A DNA stretch of 64,000 nucleotides from Synaphobranchus kaupii (taxonomy: Eukaryota; Chordata; Actinopteri; Anguilliformes; Synaphobranchidae): the NCBI GenBank assembly GCA_029718625.1, contig CM056391.1, positions 7,107,465 through 7,171,464 on the forward strand. The letters run 5' to 3'. This document shows, piece after piece, positions 44,231-57,100 of the stretch (the first letter of the stretch is position 1; each line of letters begins with the position of its first letter). The notes below the pieces were generated by a model. That model did no database searches. It saw only the letters and a list, made by a program, of their open reading frames with translations, and was not told the DNA's origin. The position numbers and the translations under genes were made by a program.

Positions 44231-47200
44231 GCGTGTGCGTGTGCGAGCGCGTGCTGCTTCTGTGTAGAACAGTAAAATCACACACTGGCGCTGCAGAGTG
44301 TTCATATTCTGTGCGTTTCCGTGTGTTTCGGAGTTTGACTTTATTATAGACATGTTTATGTCTGTATCATTTATGGAGAACAAATTAGTACAGCACATGA
44401 CCTTGTAGAGTGTATTTGCGTGCGTGCGTGTGCGTGCGTGCGTGCGTGCGTGCGTGTGTGTGTGAGAGACTCTTGAATGACGTGCATCCAGACATACTGG
44501 CGACTGGAGCAGGTCAGCGATTTTAAAATCTTTGGGTCCGTATTCCTCTACACAGAGGCATATTTCAAGGCATGCTTTCTTCAAGGCATATTTATTTTCT
44601 AAATGTAAATACTATTTTATTGTTTTGTATTATTGTAAGAAAAAATAAACTGCTTATTCTGTGTAGAAATATACCTGGGGTTCTTGATGCATTTACCCCA
44701 AGTAAATGTTTGGAAGTAGAAAATATAAATCTGTACTTGTAAGAAAATTAGTAATGACTTTTTATGTCTACTCAAAGTCTAATCCTAGTACCCTGTACCT
44801 TTTTTCTTTTTCCCAAAATTTATCAAATTCACATACAAAACTATACAGATTCAGTAGACCCACAATCTAAGAAAGTTGAAATAATTTGTTATACAAATAA
44901 AATTAGTTAAATTTTTCCTTCAAAATTTGATGTCTGTGCTCTCCTTTTCAATCAATGTAAAAACACTGTGGGCATCGGCCAGTATGGCCAACCAAATATG
45001 TGTTATTGATATCGGCCCCAGAATCTCCATATTATGCACTCACGCTGTTTGGGGAAATTCTCCGCATATAACAAAATTGTTTGAGGTTTATTCCATTGCA
45101 CCAGTGTTTAACATAGCCTGTGCAATTTTGTAATTGCTATCGATTATTTTTAGTCCTGTTGTAGAAACTAAATTGAACCCATTTTAAAATGGTTGTTTTT
45201 ACATGCCGAATTTTTGTGTTCATTTCTCCAGGACCTCCGTAGAGACCGTTACCACTGAATGCCGTTAGTTCGGCTGGCACGCGCGGCAGAGGCGCGAGGT
45301 ACGGAGTCGGGGAAAGGAATTTTCCCTCAACGGCTGAGCGCGGCCATGTGTAAGATATTTACTGAACAATTTACTAAAAAAAGCAAAAACGACCGAGCGC
45401 CGTAGCCTATTGGTTTTCTGATATGGCTTATATTGCAGTCTTACCCACCAACAAAGAGCAGACATGAAGCTTTCTCAGACTCAATATCCCCAAGGAACAA
45501 TTACACGAGTTAAAGAACAATGTGTTCATTGCATGATCTACATTTCTTAATGCTAAAACATATTGAACAATTAAAAGGCAAAACAAAAATGGTCTATGAT
45601 GTGGACAATTAATTAATAAAGAGTGGATCAAACTCCACTATACGTACCATAGGCTAAATTAGCTTGTAGGAACCCTGAGATGGTGTGAGAGATACTGACG
45701 GCGTCGGAAATCGCTGATATCTGTAACGAAGCTATAAGGCTAGTCTTAATAGAGAAGAGATAAATAATGTCGGCCAACTCAATCTGCTCAAGTCAAACCT
45801 GAGCATGCAATTACTTGAAGAAGTGTAACTTTTCCTTTTTGTTTTTCACTGGCTGGTCTCACAGTCCTCAGGTTTTCTGATTTGTTTACTGGTCATGACA
45901 GTTATGTTTGAAGTTTATTTTTTAATTTTTTACTGGAATACATTTTCAACAACTAATTTTTTTTAATTTTAATTTTAAGAATGAAAAACTTGGACACCAA
46001 TTGTTTTTGAATGTATAGTAGCCTGCCTGCCTGCCTGCCTATGAAACTACACAGTTTCGTAAGATAGCTTGGGCCTGTCATTTCATTCTTAAAGACAGTT
46101 TTGTTCAGTTGGGCTCAAGCATGCTAAATAGATTTTTTTATTTTTTTTATTGACACTTTGCCCTGTGGTTTGATTAATTGTAGACTATGTTTAGGGGGAA
46201 TTCTCCTGTTTTGGAGATTTGTGTACAACTGAGGCCTACTACATAATCCCAGGAACATAATGGTCGTAAATAAAAATTTTCCCTGAAAAAGGATTTTATG
46301 AGCGACATGTTCTATAGGTGGAAGTTTATTCGGTGAAAGGAGTGTTAACATTTCTACTGCCTCGTTGAGAATGATTATGGTAAAAAGTTAAATAAAAAAA
46401 GTACTTCCAACTGGATCAAACACCTGTTTCAGTACAAATTTAGGTCTGTAAAGAACACTGCGCCTAAGATGCTGCAAGCACAGAGAGAACGCTCGCCTTT
46501 ATTTTTATCACCCCTTCTCGTGATCGGGCGAATACATTGTCCACGTTTCCAAAAACCGAAACTAAGTTGAAATATATAGGCTACTCTAAACGGGTTCTTC
46601 CGCTGGTGGGTCGGAGTCTAAATTCAGCACCCCACGGGGCAGGGGTCTACCTCTCATGGTCCTAGGATCATTGAGAAGAGGGAAAAATGTGTTGTAAAGA
46701 CGCATCAAAATTATGACTGCATTCAGGCCATGCAACACCAGCACAGCGTTAGCATACGTCCCACTAGTGACGGGATAGAAAGTGATATCTGAATATCCAA
46801 ATATGTAATTTTAGAGTATGTGGAAAAGGGTTAAAGAATCTGAGAGGGAGAGAGTCTGAATCTCCATGATGTGCCTGGTATTCGTTTTTCTCTCTGACCT
46901 CGAGGACAGTAAGATCCCTCCTAATTTCTCATAAAACCGACACGTTCATTCTGTGCTTTCCTTGCCATAGAGTGCCAGTTGAAGTTATTTTATTATTATT
47001 ATTTGATTCATTACAAACGCAAATAAACTGAAATATGTTTTGTAAAGAAAACAAACACCACCTAGTTGTTGAACGCTTTAAGGTAACTACTTAGCGCATT
47101 TTTCATTTCCCCTTGCATCACGCACACTGTAAACCCCAAAGATATCGGTGTACCCAAATGGTTCGAAGACTACCTAATTCTTTTTTTAAAGCATTCACTG

Positions 47201-47444
47201 GTCTTTATCCTTCCATTTAAACTCTTTCTAATCTTTTTTGAGTTAACGTACTCTTTTTGTACAATTTATTTTTAAGAATACTCAATTAATTTAGTAAGAT
47301 TTGTATTTAGATTTTACAGTGTGCCTTCGACCCTATACAACTAAAAAGTGAGAACCATGTCTTCCCAAACAGTTGTTTTATAATGGATAAATGCACACGA
47401 AGCTAAACTTCCATATGCTTTCACTTAGTAATAAAATCTATGTT

Positions 47445-47515
<71 letters not shown>

Positions 47516-48820
47516 TCGTAAAAGTAGCCCCGTAACATAAATATAAATGTATCGGACAACAACTATTTCGTGGAAATAGTAAAACGTTTTACGACTTGGT
47601 CATTTCAATTTAATACCAAACTCTACCATGTAGTTGCACTAGGTGATATGTTGTTTATTTTTTTTAGCTATCCTGCCTGTCCATATTGCCCGTTGTAGTA
47701 ATAGCAACCTTGTCTCGATCATTAGACTGTCCATTGTGGGTACATTTTATGCTGTAATTAATATTCGTAGCTATTTTGTTCATATATAAAATTGCACTCT
47801 GCTCATGAATGATACTGAATCTGAGAAGTGCGCACTAAATTAATAAAATGCTAATGTTTGCTTTATTTTCGAACGTAATCGAAAACTTATAGGCCTACAA
47901 TAACCTACGATTTATTTATTATTATTTTTTATAAACCTCTGCGCACATTTGTTTAGGCGGAAATACAACGTTACGTTGTTGGGCATGTAAAATAAATTTT
48001 CCACCTTTTCACCAAAATGAAAAACATATTTACTCCTTCAGTAACATTTATTAAAGGAGCGAATAGCATAGCCCACGCACTATAAGAACACCTTGTTCTG
48101 AAGGCTTTTTAGCTTCTCTGGCTTTGCGCTTGTCAATAGTGCATAGCTTCACGAATCAACACTTGCATCATTCGGTTACTTACTAGGCTAATTAAAATAA
48201 AAATGAGAATGTCAAATTCAACAGAACTAGAGGTAAATCCCCACACGTTAGTCATTCATATACACGATTCAGAAGGCATAAGTATAAATCAAATATTGGC
48301 AATACATATATATATATATATTTTCGTGCATTTTACCCTGCGCAACGAATACAAATTAGACCACGTATAGCGTTATTCACTAAACTATGCGCGTTGGGTA
48401 GACCTATTTGTGAATATTTAACAATATAGAGACAATATAGAACTTGAATGGCCAATATAAAACACATATTTAGTTGTGCCTAGGGCTACGTGATCCTCTC
48501 GTTAAGCTCACCATCAGTGCTTGATTTTGACGAGAGGAGGTGAACGCTGTACTTCGATTGAGTAGGCAAAATAAAACTGGACTTTGAATATGTAAGGTAA
48601 ATTGTTATGTTACCCTATTTAATCTATTTCAACTGCAGATTTAGGTTAGATTTAACTGCGCAAAATAGACGACGTTTAATAATGAAGAATACAAATCTGC
48701 ACAGATACTCGTTTTATTTGTGAAGGAACAAATGCCATAGATAGTATTCCACAACAAGTTAATTTAGCGGTAGTCCAGATTAATCTTTCCTAAACAGGAT
48801 CAGTCTCTCATCATTGAACG
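44231..48820. other. Intergenic, wars2 to tbx15
   Basis: AT-rich, mostly unique DNA. Contains a GTGCGTGC tract (44418-44460), a 5-copy CCTG run (46022-46041), a (CA)n tract (47451-47510) and a (TA)n tract (48306-48321). Likely holds tbx15 regulatory DNA; no coding region found. Confidence 0.5.
47451..47510. repeat. (CA)n microsatellite
   Basis: About 30 CA units. Confidence 0.95.
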
Positions 48821-49228
48821 ATATATTTTGGTTATTTTTCGTTCCACGCTTCCTATTTGGTGTAAGGATTTGACAGGAGACGAGGGATTAACTTCCAGGA
48901 GAGAGAGAGAGAATGTATGTGTGCGCGAGAGAGAGAAGGGTGGGAATAAGGAGAAGGAAAGAGGCAGACGGGCCACAGTGAATGCATGCAGATCTTACGT
49001 CAAAACAAAGTTTTCTGCGTGTCCAGCTGGCAGTCAGCCTCAAAAACATGGAACCTCCTCCATCGGAGAATTCTTATGTGGCGAGCTTTTGATAGTTGTA
49101 GCTTTTGGATTACATCTGGAGAATGTTTTCTGTCTTGTGCTCTGTTGTCTGGCGGGCGCATTTTTGATCAATGGACTTTGTGGACGGAGTTTTTATCCAC
49201 TCGCTGTTTTGGATTTCCCTTGTAAGAC

Positions 49229-52200
49229 ATGAGTGAAGGGAGGCGATCCGCCGCCGCTTTGAGCTCGCGAGCGCACGCCTTTTCGGTAGAAGCTCTAATC
49301 GGTACAAACAAAAAGAGGAAACTCCGCGGCTGGGAGGAGAAACGGTTGGAATTGTCCATGGAAAGCCTCGCGACCAACGCACATTTAGAAGCCGAGGAGG
49401 ATATGGCGCACTGCCTGGACATTGATCAAGGTTAGTATAAATCGAAGCTATAGGCTATTAATGGAAAGCTACTGATTTCATCGATATTATTTATCACATA
49501 TTTATTGGTCAAAAAATAATTCCACGAGACATGTAAACATTGTAAACATGGATTAGGCTATGTCACATGAGGACATTTGAGTAAAAACAGAATATTCCCC
49601 GTATAATCTTTAGGCTAATTCAGAGTAAACATTCTGTATTCGACTTTCGACATGTTGGCCTATCAGATATATTAGGCTAATGCATGGGCTATAGAAAATA
49701 AGATTTAATAGGCCAATGAATAAATAATGACTAGCCTATATTCAAGTAGCCCAATAGCTTCGTTTTTCGAGTGTCCGAATACATTTATAACTATATAAAA
49801 AAAACATGTTTTAGCTATAGGCTAGATAGCTACCTATACTTCATAATATTTGTATTCCTAACTTAGTAACGATGTTATCATATTACAATTTGTTTTCCAT
49901 ACATATGTGTTCCAGTGTGTTTCTGTAGCCTAATTAATCCTCATCTTTAATCAGTCGTTGCTGCCTGTTATGAACATTGAAAATAAGCTACTATGGTTAA
50001 ACCAGGCCTGACGCAAATGTGAACAGCGCGGAGATCTGGGCACTTTTCTCAGACTGTTTTCATGATCAGCAGCTGTTCGTGTGCACGTGCACAATTTCAG
50101 TTTAATTTGATCGCAGACGGTTTTTTTTGTCTTCCAGTAGGCTAATATTTAAATGTGATTTCATCATGTTTTTTATGTCAATAAAAGCAAATGTTTAGGA
50201 TAATGTAGTCTATACACAGTAATATGTTCAGTGTTAAATTAACCCTTGGAGTGTACATTTGGACTCTTATGACAAACTATGGTATTGTTGAATTAACACA
50301 GGACATTTTACTGTGTAGGTGTGACGTTTGTCTCGCCGAACATATCAAGGCCCATACGAATGGTTATCGCCTCCGAGAACTGAGTGATGGATATAAATAT
50401 ATTTAAAAGATAATCAAGCAATATAGTATGAATGATGGAGAATAAATAAATAGCCTACATCTTCCAATAATAAATACATTTAGCATTTTGACCGTTGTAG
50501 CTAGATAGTGAAGGTAGTCTAATATTCTGCAGAAGTAGAATAGGTTTGTAGAGATGTGAGTTGGCCGGATAGTCTGTTCCCTTAGCTACAAATAATACTA
50601 TTTTAAATTCGCTTAAATTCTAAATGACTAATAGTGACAATTTCTTTACTTCGTCTTTAAAATGTGTTTATGATTTATCCGCCCTGTAATGCTATGTGTA
50701 GATCTACTTGGCAACAGCTTCCATTAAAATGTAAACCAGCTCCTAGTGGGTTGTCCTATTTTTGTTTTAAGCCAACAAGCTGACGACCGAATATTGGGAA
50801 ATATAAGGTTATTCTAAACGAGAATATTACGTGTGATTTAACTATGCATCTCCGTGCAAGCACAACATTTTTTTAACCACTTATCAATATGTTATGCAAT
50901 AAAATGTAGGCCTACTGTCCAGTTTTTATTTTGCGTGTGGAGATTATTAGGTAGCCTAATAAACTACCAGTAGCTATGTGCAGAAAGTTCGAACATGTAG
51001 GCTAATCTAATCTGTTTAGCATGAATTTCTTGTTTCTAAATTCTTGAAAAAAGAATTCCCTATGGCTATTACGCATTACAGACATAGGCCTACAGGAACA
51101 GAAGAAACAGTAGCCGTTTCCCCTCGCAGATAATTCAATTTAACGGACTGGAAAATTAGCCAACTCATTATCGACCAAAAAAAATCGCCTATTAATGTAA
51201 AAACCATGCAAGCAAGGACGGAGCCAGTTTACTAAAGCGCTCAACCTCACCACGTTTCACTTTGTCCGCGAAGAATTTTCTTCCAACGGATACTTATTCT
51301 ACTCGTGGCGATGGCCTACACTTAATTTTTTTAGAATGCGTGTATTTATTCCTATTTTTCCACTGCGCAAAATTACGCCTCGCAATACTCATAAAGGTCT
51401 ACCGTAGTTTCAAGGCGAATAGCCTAATTAAGAACATCGTGGATAAATAGGCTATTCGTTTTCAAATCAGCAGTAAATTGGAGGCTACAATACACAACGT
51501 TTGTTAAATTTCCAAAGGTGAATTTGTACACAAAAAAGACAGGATAATTTAAGACCATAAGGCATGAGAAGTGGGCTGGTTGCAGAGATCTATAAGAAAG
51601 TTTACCTAAACGTGCCGCCTGTAACGCGTGAAGCTTGGTAGCCTATTAAAGATCTCTCTCAAACAATGGGAGTTGTGTTACCTCTCTTCACAGTACAGAG
51701 ACTTCGGATGTCTACACGGGAGAAACAGCCGACCAGTCACCTTCGATTCACGTTCCCCAGACAGCGGCCTGTATTTAGTGTGTGGAGTTCATTGAACACG
51801 GCAACAGGCCCAAGAGCTTGACTCGGCCGGGAAGTGACCTTCGGAAAGTAACTGATGTGCTGACTTCACGCGCATGCAGCTTCAATTCTGCGCGGGTCTG
51901 TATGTGCAGGTTGAAAATTAATCTGTGATCAGGTTCTGAGGATCATTTTTGAAGATTTAGGCCATCGTGTGCGACTTCAAACAGCGTAGCCTACGCACAC
52001 ATAGGCATACACCTATTAAACAAATCTGTAAACGTCGTTTACATTTTTAGCCGCATGCAGGGTGCCGACGCAATATAGCCTACTTTGAAGTAAACAGATT
52101 AGTGATTTTTTTACATATATACGTAGAGAATGCACTCATGGACCTGCTGATAAAAATCTAAAAATCCTGGATAAATGAATTATATACTGTGTCTATTGAT

Positions 52201-54042
52201 ACCAGAGCTTTACGGAAATTAACCTGATTTGCGACGTGTTGAAAATTCAGAAACATCTCTAACACCTGCTCTAAATTCTCTACATCTTTGTTTCATCTCC
52301 TGTGTATTTTCACGGCTCTTGCTGAAATGTGGTTTCCATCAAGCACTATTCTCAGTAAAAAAGAAAAAGATTAGAAAATGCATTAGAAAATGCACAGGAT
52401 GTATAGCTAGGCTAGGCTAATACAGACCTTGGGGAAAGTCTCGTGCCATCAAGGTGCATATTCTTCTATTGTTTCTTCTCTCGAATCAAAAATCATATAA
52501 TTCAAATCTGAAATGCCTTAAATTGTCTCGAAATATAATTGTTTTTATTGTCAAATGTTATAGGCATATATTGCGTTCTGTCTGGATTCGTAGCCTACTT
52601 GTTTATATTATTGTTTTTTTACATTAACCATCAGCGTAGCCTACGTTGTTTTCTCACTATAATCCTCAGACATATTAAGATACTGATACATATGTGCTCA
52701 TATCAAATCATTCACATTTCAAATCACTATTTATAAATAGGCTAACACGCTGTTGATTAAAATTAGCTATTTTACACATTTCAGTATCCTATATTGCAAA
52801 TATAGGCTAGGCCTAGTTAAACATATACAATGAAAATGTAATTATTATTTAATATTTAATTCTGATTAATTTCGTTTTTAAATCATTCATATGTTTGAAA
52901 TTGACAGAACGCCATAAAGAGAACTGAGCCCAAAAACTCAACTCACCGCTGGGGGGAAAAAACAGCGCCTTCTGCACGTGCTGTGCTGTGCTGTTGCTAT
53001 TTAACATCATCTGCTCATCTTGTCTTAAAAATGTCCAATTGGTCTCTTATCCAGGAATCGTCAATCCACCGAGGGTGTTTTAAAATGGCGGGCAGTATTG
53101 TGTTGGCGTTGCGGTATTGGACATTCTCCCAGGGGGTTACAAGTTCAAGTCCCGGGTAGCCTATGACACTGCCGTCGTATCCCTGATATTTTTGATAGCT
53201 AAGACTGAACTGCTCAGGTAAACCCCAGCTAAATTATGCACGTTAAAACAGTTCCCTGGATAAGGACATTTGCTCAATCCGTAAACGACAGGGATAGAAT
53301 ATGATACTCATTCAAATGATCGACCGCAAGCCGATCTGGAGCCTTTGCCAGTTCCCAACTCCTGCTCGATCAGTCTGAAGTGAGCTAGCCATCTCACTGT
53401 CCCTGGGATTTCAGTATTCTTAATGAGCTACATAGCACCGTGCAACACAAATGCAAATCCGTCTGTGCATTGTTCACCCATCAACTCAGATCCAGGGAAA
53501 ATATAACCCTATATATGATTTGAGATTGAGTGAGGCTGACGCACATCTCACACATTTTTCTCCACGCGGAGACAAATACCAATGTAGAGGTTGGGTGCAG
53601 AGTGTAGACAGTGGTTAGCCGACATTAGCCTCCTCATGCGCCTATAGCAAATAAACCGGATTAATTCTGTCGAAACTGGCGGTTTCGACGGATTTAAATT
53701 AATCCTGAATAGATTATGTGAGGTGCTGGGTGTGGCTTTAGTGGAGCTTCCTTCACATGCGCGCGCTTCTCACAGCCAGGTGAATGCCACCCGAGCCATG
53801 GGCACGAGCCCCGCGATGTGGCGGGGAAAACGCCTCGAGTTACAGACATAGCTGATGCCAGTAGTAGCGTGTAGCTTACATATTGGGCTATAACGAAGGG
53901 TATGGGCTATTATAAACAAACAAAACATTTTATTTATTTATTTAATTATTTGAGTGGGACTGACGTCAGGCTCACCGCCACATCCCCCCAGAGGAAGAGT
54001 GGAGGGAGAAGATGCATCACATAATTAAAATTGAATTATTGA

Positions 54043-54139
<97 letters not shown>

Positions 54140-57100
54140 TCTCTCGCTCTCTCACTCTCTCTCGCTCTCTCTGTGTGCATGTGTAATTCTTCTACCTCGG
54201 ACTTGTGTTCAGAATTGTTTACAGATGAGTATTGCGTGTAGCTTTGCATGTAGCTGCAGGTTGGTGCAGCTATTCTGTCTCACCAGTCCTACTGAAATTC
54301 AAATGTTATTTAGGATAATGGAAACTATCCAGCCAAAGCCATATCTATAATTAACACAGGCTGCCTCTTTACAGCCACACTGAGGAGATTACTATAACCA
54401 TATACTTTGTATGATAACTGTCGTGCATCTTATTAAATTAAATTTAAATTTAAATTTAACCATGTCTACAGTTATCTCCCAGTGTCTGCGTGCTGCAGAG
54501 CATCTTGCTTCACGGGTTCATTTTAAATTCCTACAGACCTGAGGAGGGGTACAAAATGTGAGGGTCATAATGTAGGATTCATAAAGGTGTAGGAAGTACA
54601 CCCCCCATTGTCTTAATTATGAATTGTGTTCAATTGTCATGAGAAAATAATAATTTGACTTATTTGGTGTCGATAATACGGTGGTTTGGGAAGAGTAAAA
54701 GGCTGCAGTGTTATTATTTTTTACGGTTTGTTGGTATGTGATGAATGTGTGAGGTTTTTAACTGAGTATTTTAAGGTGAGTTCTCTGCAGGTTGTTTGGG
54801 GATCTAAACCGCCGTCTCTAAGGTTACCATTGGTAGACTTTTGAGAAAAAAGGAACACAAGCCAGCATTAAGAAGATTAGGGACAAAGTGTCCATATTCA
54901 CTCTATTTTTGACCTACCCACATCTACTTTCAGACTGTTGACTTTTTTATTTACAGTAGACTACTCTTACAAGGGCTGCAAGGGGGTTCCAACCACTAGA
55001 TTTCATTTTTTGATGGCTCTATAAACTCCGCTGGTTCACTCCTGTACTTGAGCACAGTAAAATCTTTGGGATACACTTGCAGACTGTGGCTATAGCTGGT
55101 GCTTGTGCAAGTGTCAGATCAAGATATGATTGTGCTAATTAAATAATTAGGAGCGAAATTTGGCACAAAATCCTGAAACGGATCAGCCCTTGTTGTGGAC
55201 CCTGGGTTAAAGGAACAGTTCACTCTTAAAGATTGATAAAATTTATCAAATTTTGTTTTGATTGTCTGATGGGTTGCTTTCAACTTCTCTTCACCATACT
55301 TTTTGGGGGTTTATATTTTTTTCTTACTGACAGGAGAATGTTTAATCCCACCCCTTGTAAACCAAAAAGTACAAGAGATCCCACAGTTGGCATGTGTCTA
55401 CATTGGACTGCATAAAACATATGAAAATTGTAGCAAAAATTAAAAATGTAGTTTTGAGATGATTAGATTATATTCATTCTTAATTAATTAATGCAAAGAA
55501 TGAAGTCAAAGTATTCAAAAATGGCCCATGTTGTAGGCCAAGTCTTTGTGATTACAATGAGACCAAGATATTGTTTTTACCATTTACAGTTGTCAAACTG
55601 TAGGTCTCAGAAAATAGAGTGAAAATGCTCACTTTGTAATACACTTAGTTTGCACAACATGTTTAATCCACTTTAGTGATGGGAATTCTCTTTGAGCACG
55701 TGATGGAGTCTCACCTTTACCATTGGTTGTGACAAAACACTCACCACAGTCATGTTTAAAAAACAATAACAATAAAAATACCACATAATTACTGTACACG
55801 ATTGGCAAAGCTGCATGAAATACATGTATATGTTTTAATCTTCAATTTTAATTTCCTCCGTGAAACAATACTCAACATATTTTTATTGTAACACAATGTA
55901 AACCAGTTTGTATCCTAAAAGCTTGACCAGAGTTTTTCTTAGTATTGTGTATGAGTAATCAAACTATTCACAGACTTTAAACTAAAATTATTAATCTCTG
56001 TTTTAATGTGCATTCGCTGCCTGAAGCTACGGGGGCCCAGTATATTATATGTACAGACTAAAATGAGCCTTTATTTGTGTCGTAAAAGCTTGAGTTGAGA
56101 TTCCCCGTCTATAGTGTAAATTGAGTCTGGAGAACATTCGCACACCTGGCCCGTTAAATGTTGCAGGCCGTTAAAGTTGAGAGACTGCGCTCCCACAGCA
56201 CAGCGGATTACAGTAATAACTATTTAGTCACTACTGTCCTGACCGAGGCCCGTTTTGTCACAGCATTTCCGGGATTAATATTTGTTGTTCATTGCAATTG
56301 CCTTCTTTACAAAATTGAACAATACAAGGACAACATATCACGCACTAATGTGAACATAGGATTTAATAAGCATCTGCATATTATTGTTATTTTTATTATT
56401 ATTATTATAAATCATGTAGGCCTATATAGACTACTTTAAAGTGGTGCGTGAAAAAACGTTGTGGCAGTAGCCTATGCACCATTTTAACTGGCCCCGGGTG
56501 CAGATGAAGAACTCATCCTTTAACCTGTCTCTTAATTGATTTAACTTTAACTTAAGTTTACCGTTAAGCAGTAGGCCTATTGACTTGCACATTATCAGAT
56601 TCATCGAGACTAATATTACACTGTGCGATTAACGGAACATATGTCAGGATTTTAAGATGAACGATCACATTCCATGTTTTGTTAGGTTGTTGTCCTTTTG
56701 TTCTTGTGTTCGTCCTTTTAGTTTTTTTTTAGTTTGTGTACGCTGCTGGCGTGTTGTGAGCCTGTTTGCGCGCGCTGTTGGCAGATTCGGAGGCGAGCCC
56801 GAGCCCGAGCTCGGACGGCGAGGGCCTCGCGGACGGGACGCCCTGCTGCTTCGGCTCCCCGGCAGACCTGTGCCCCGCCCCATGCGCCCCCTCGCCTTCC
56901 TCTTCCATGGAGGATATCCGAGTGGAGCTGGAGTGCGCCGACCTTTGGAAGCGTTTCCATGACATCGGCACGGAGATGATCATCACTAAAGCGGGCAGGT
57001 GACTGACCTTCCCTCCTCTTTCTCCAGTGCGAATGCAAACCACCCGCAAGTAGCCTAATTCACAAATGAAATAATTAGTAAATATTCCCAGTTCTTTAAA

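Noticed and set aside
48828..49232. 134-codon frame just upstream of tbx15
   Set aside because: Ends at the tbx15 start in another frame, purine-rich and without family resemblance; it is 5' UTR/promoter sequence.
53100..53180. tRNA gene
   Set aside because: A/B-box-like words are present but no cloverleaf; the sequence continues into a SINE body and tail.
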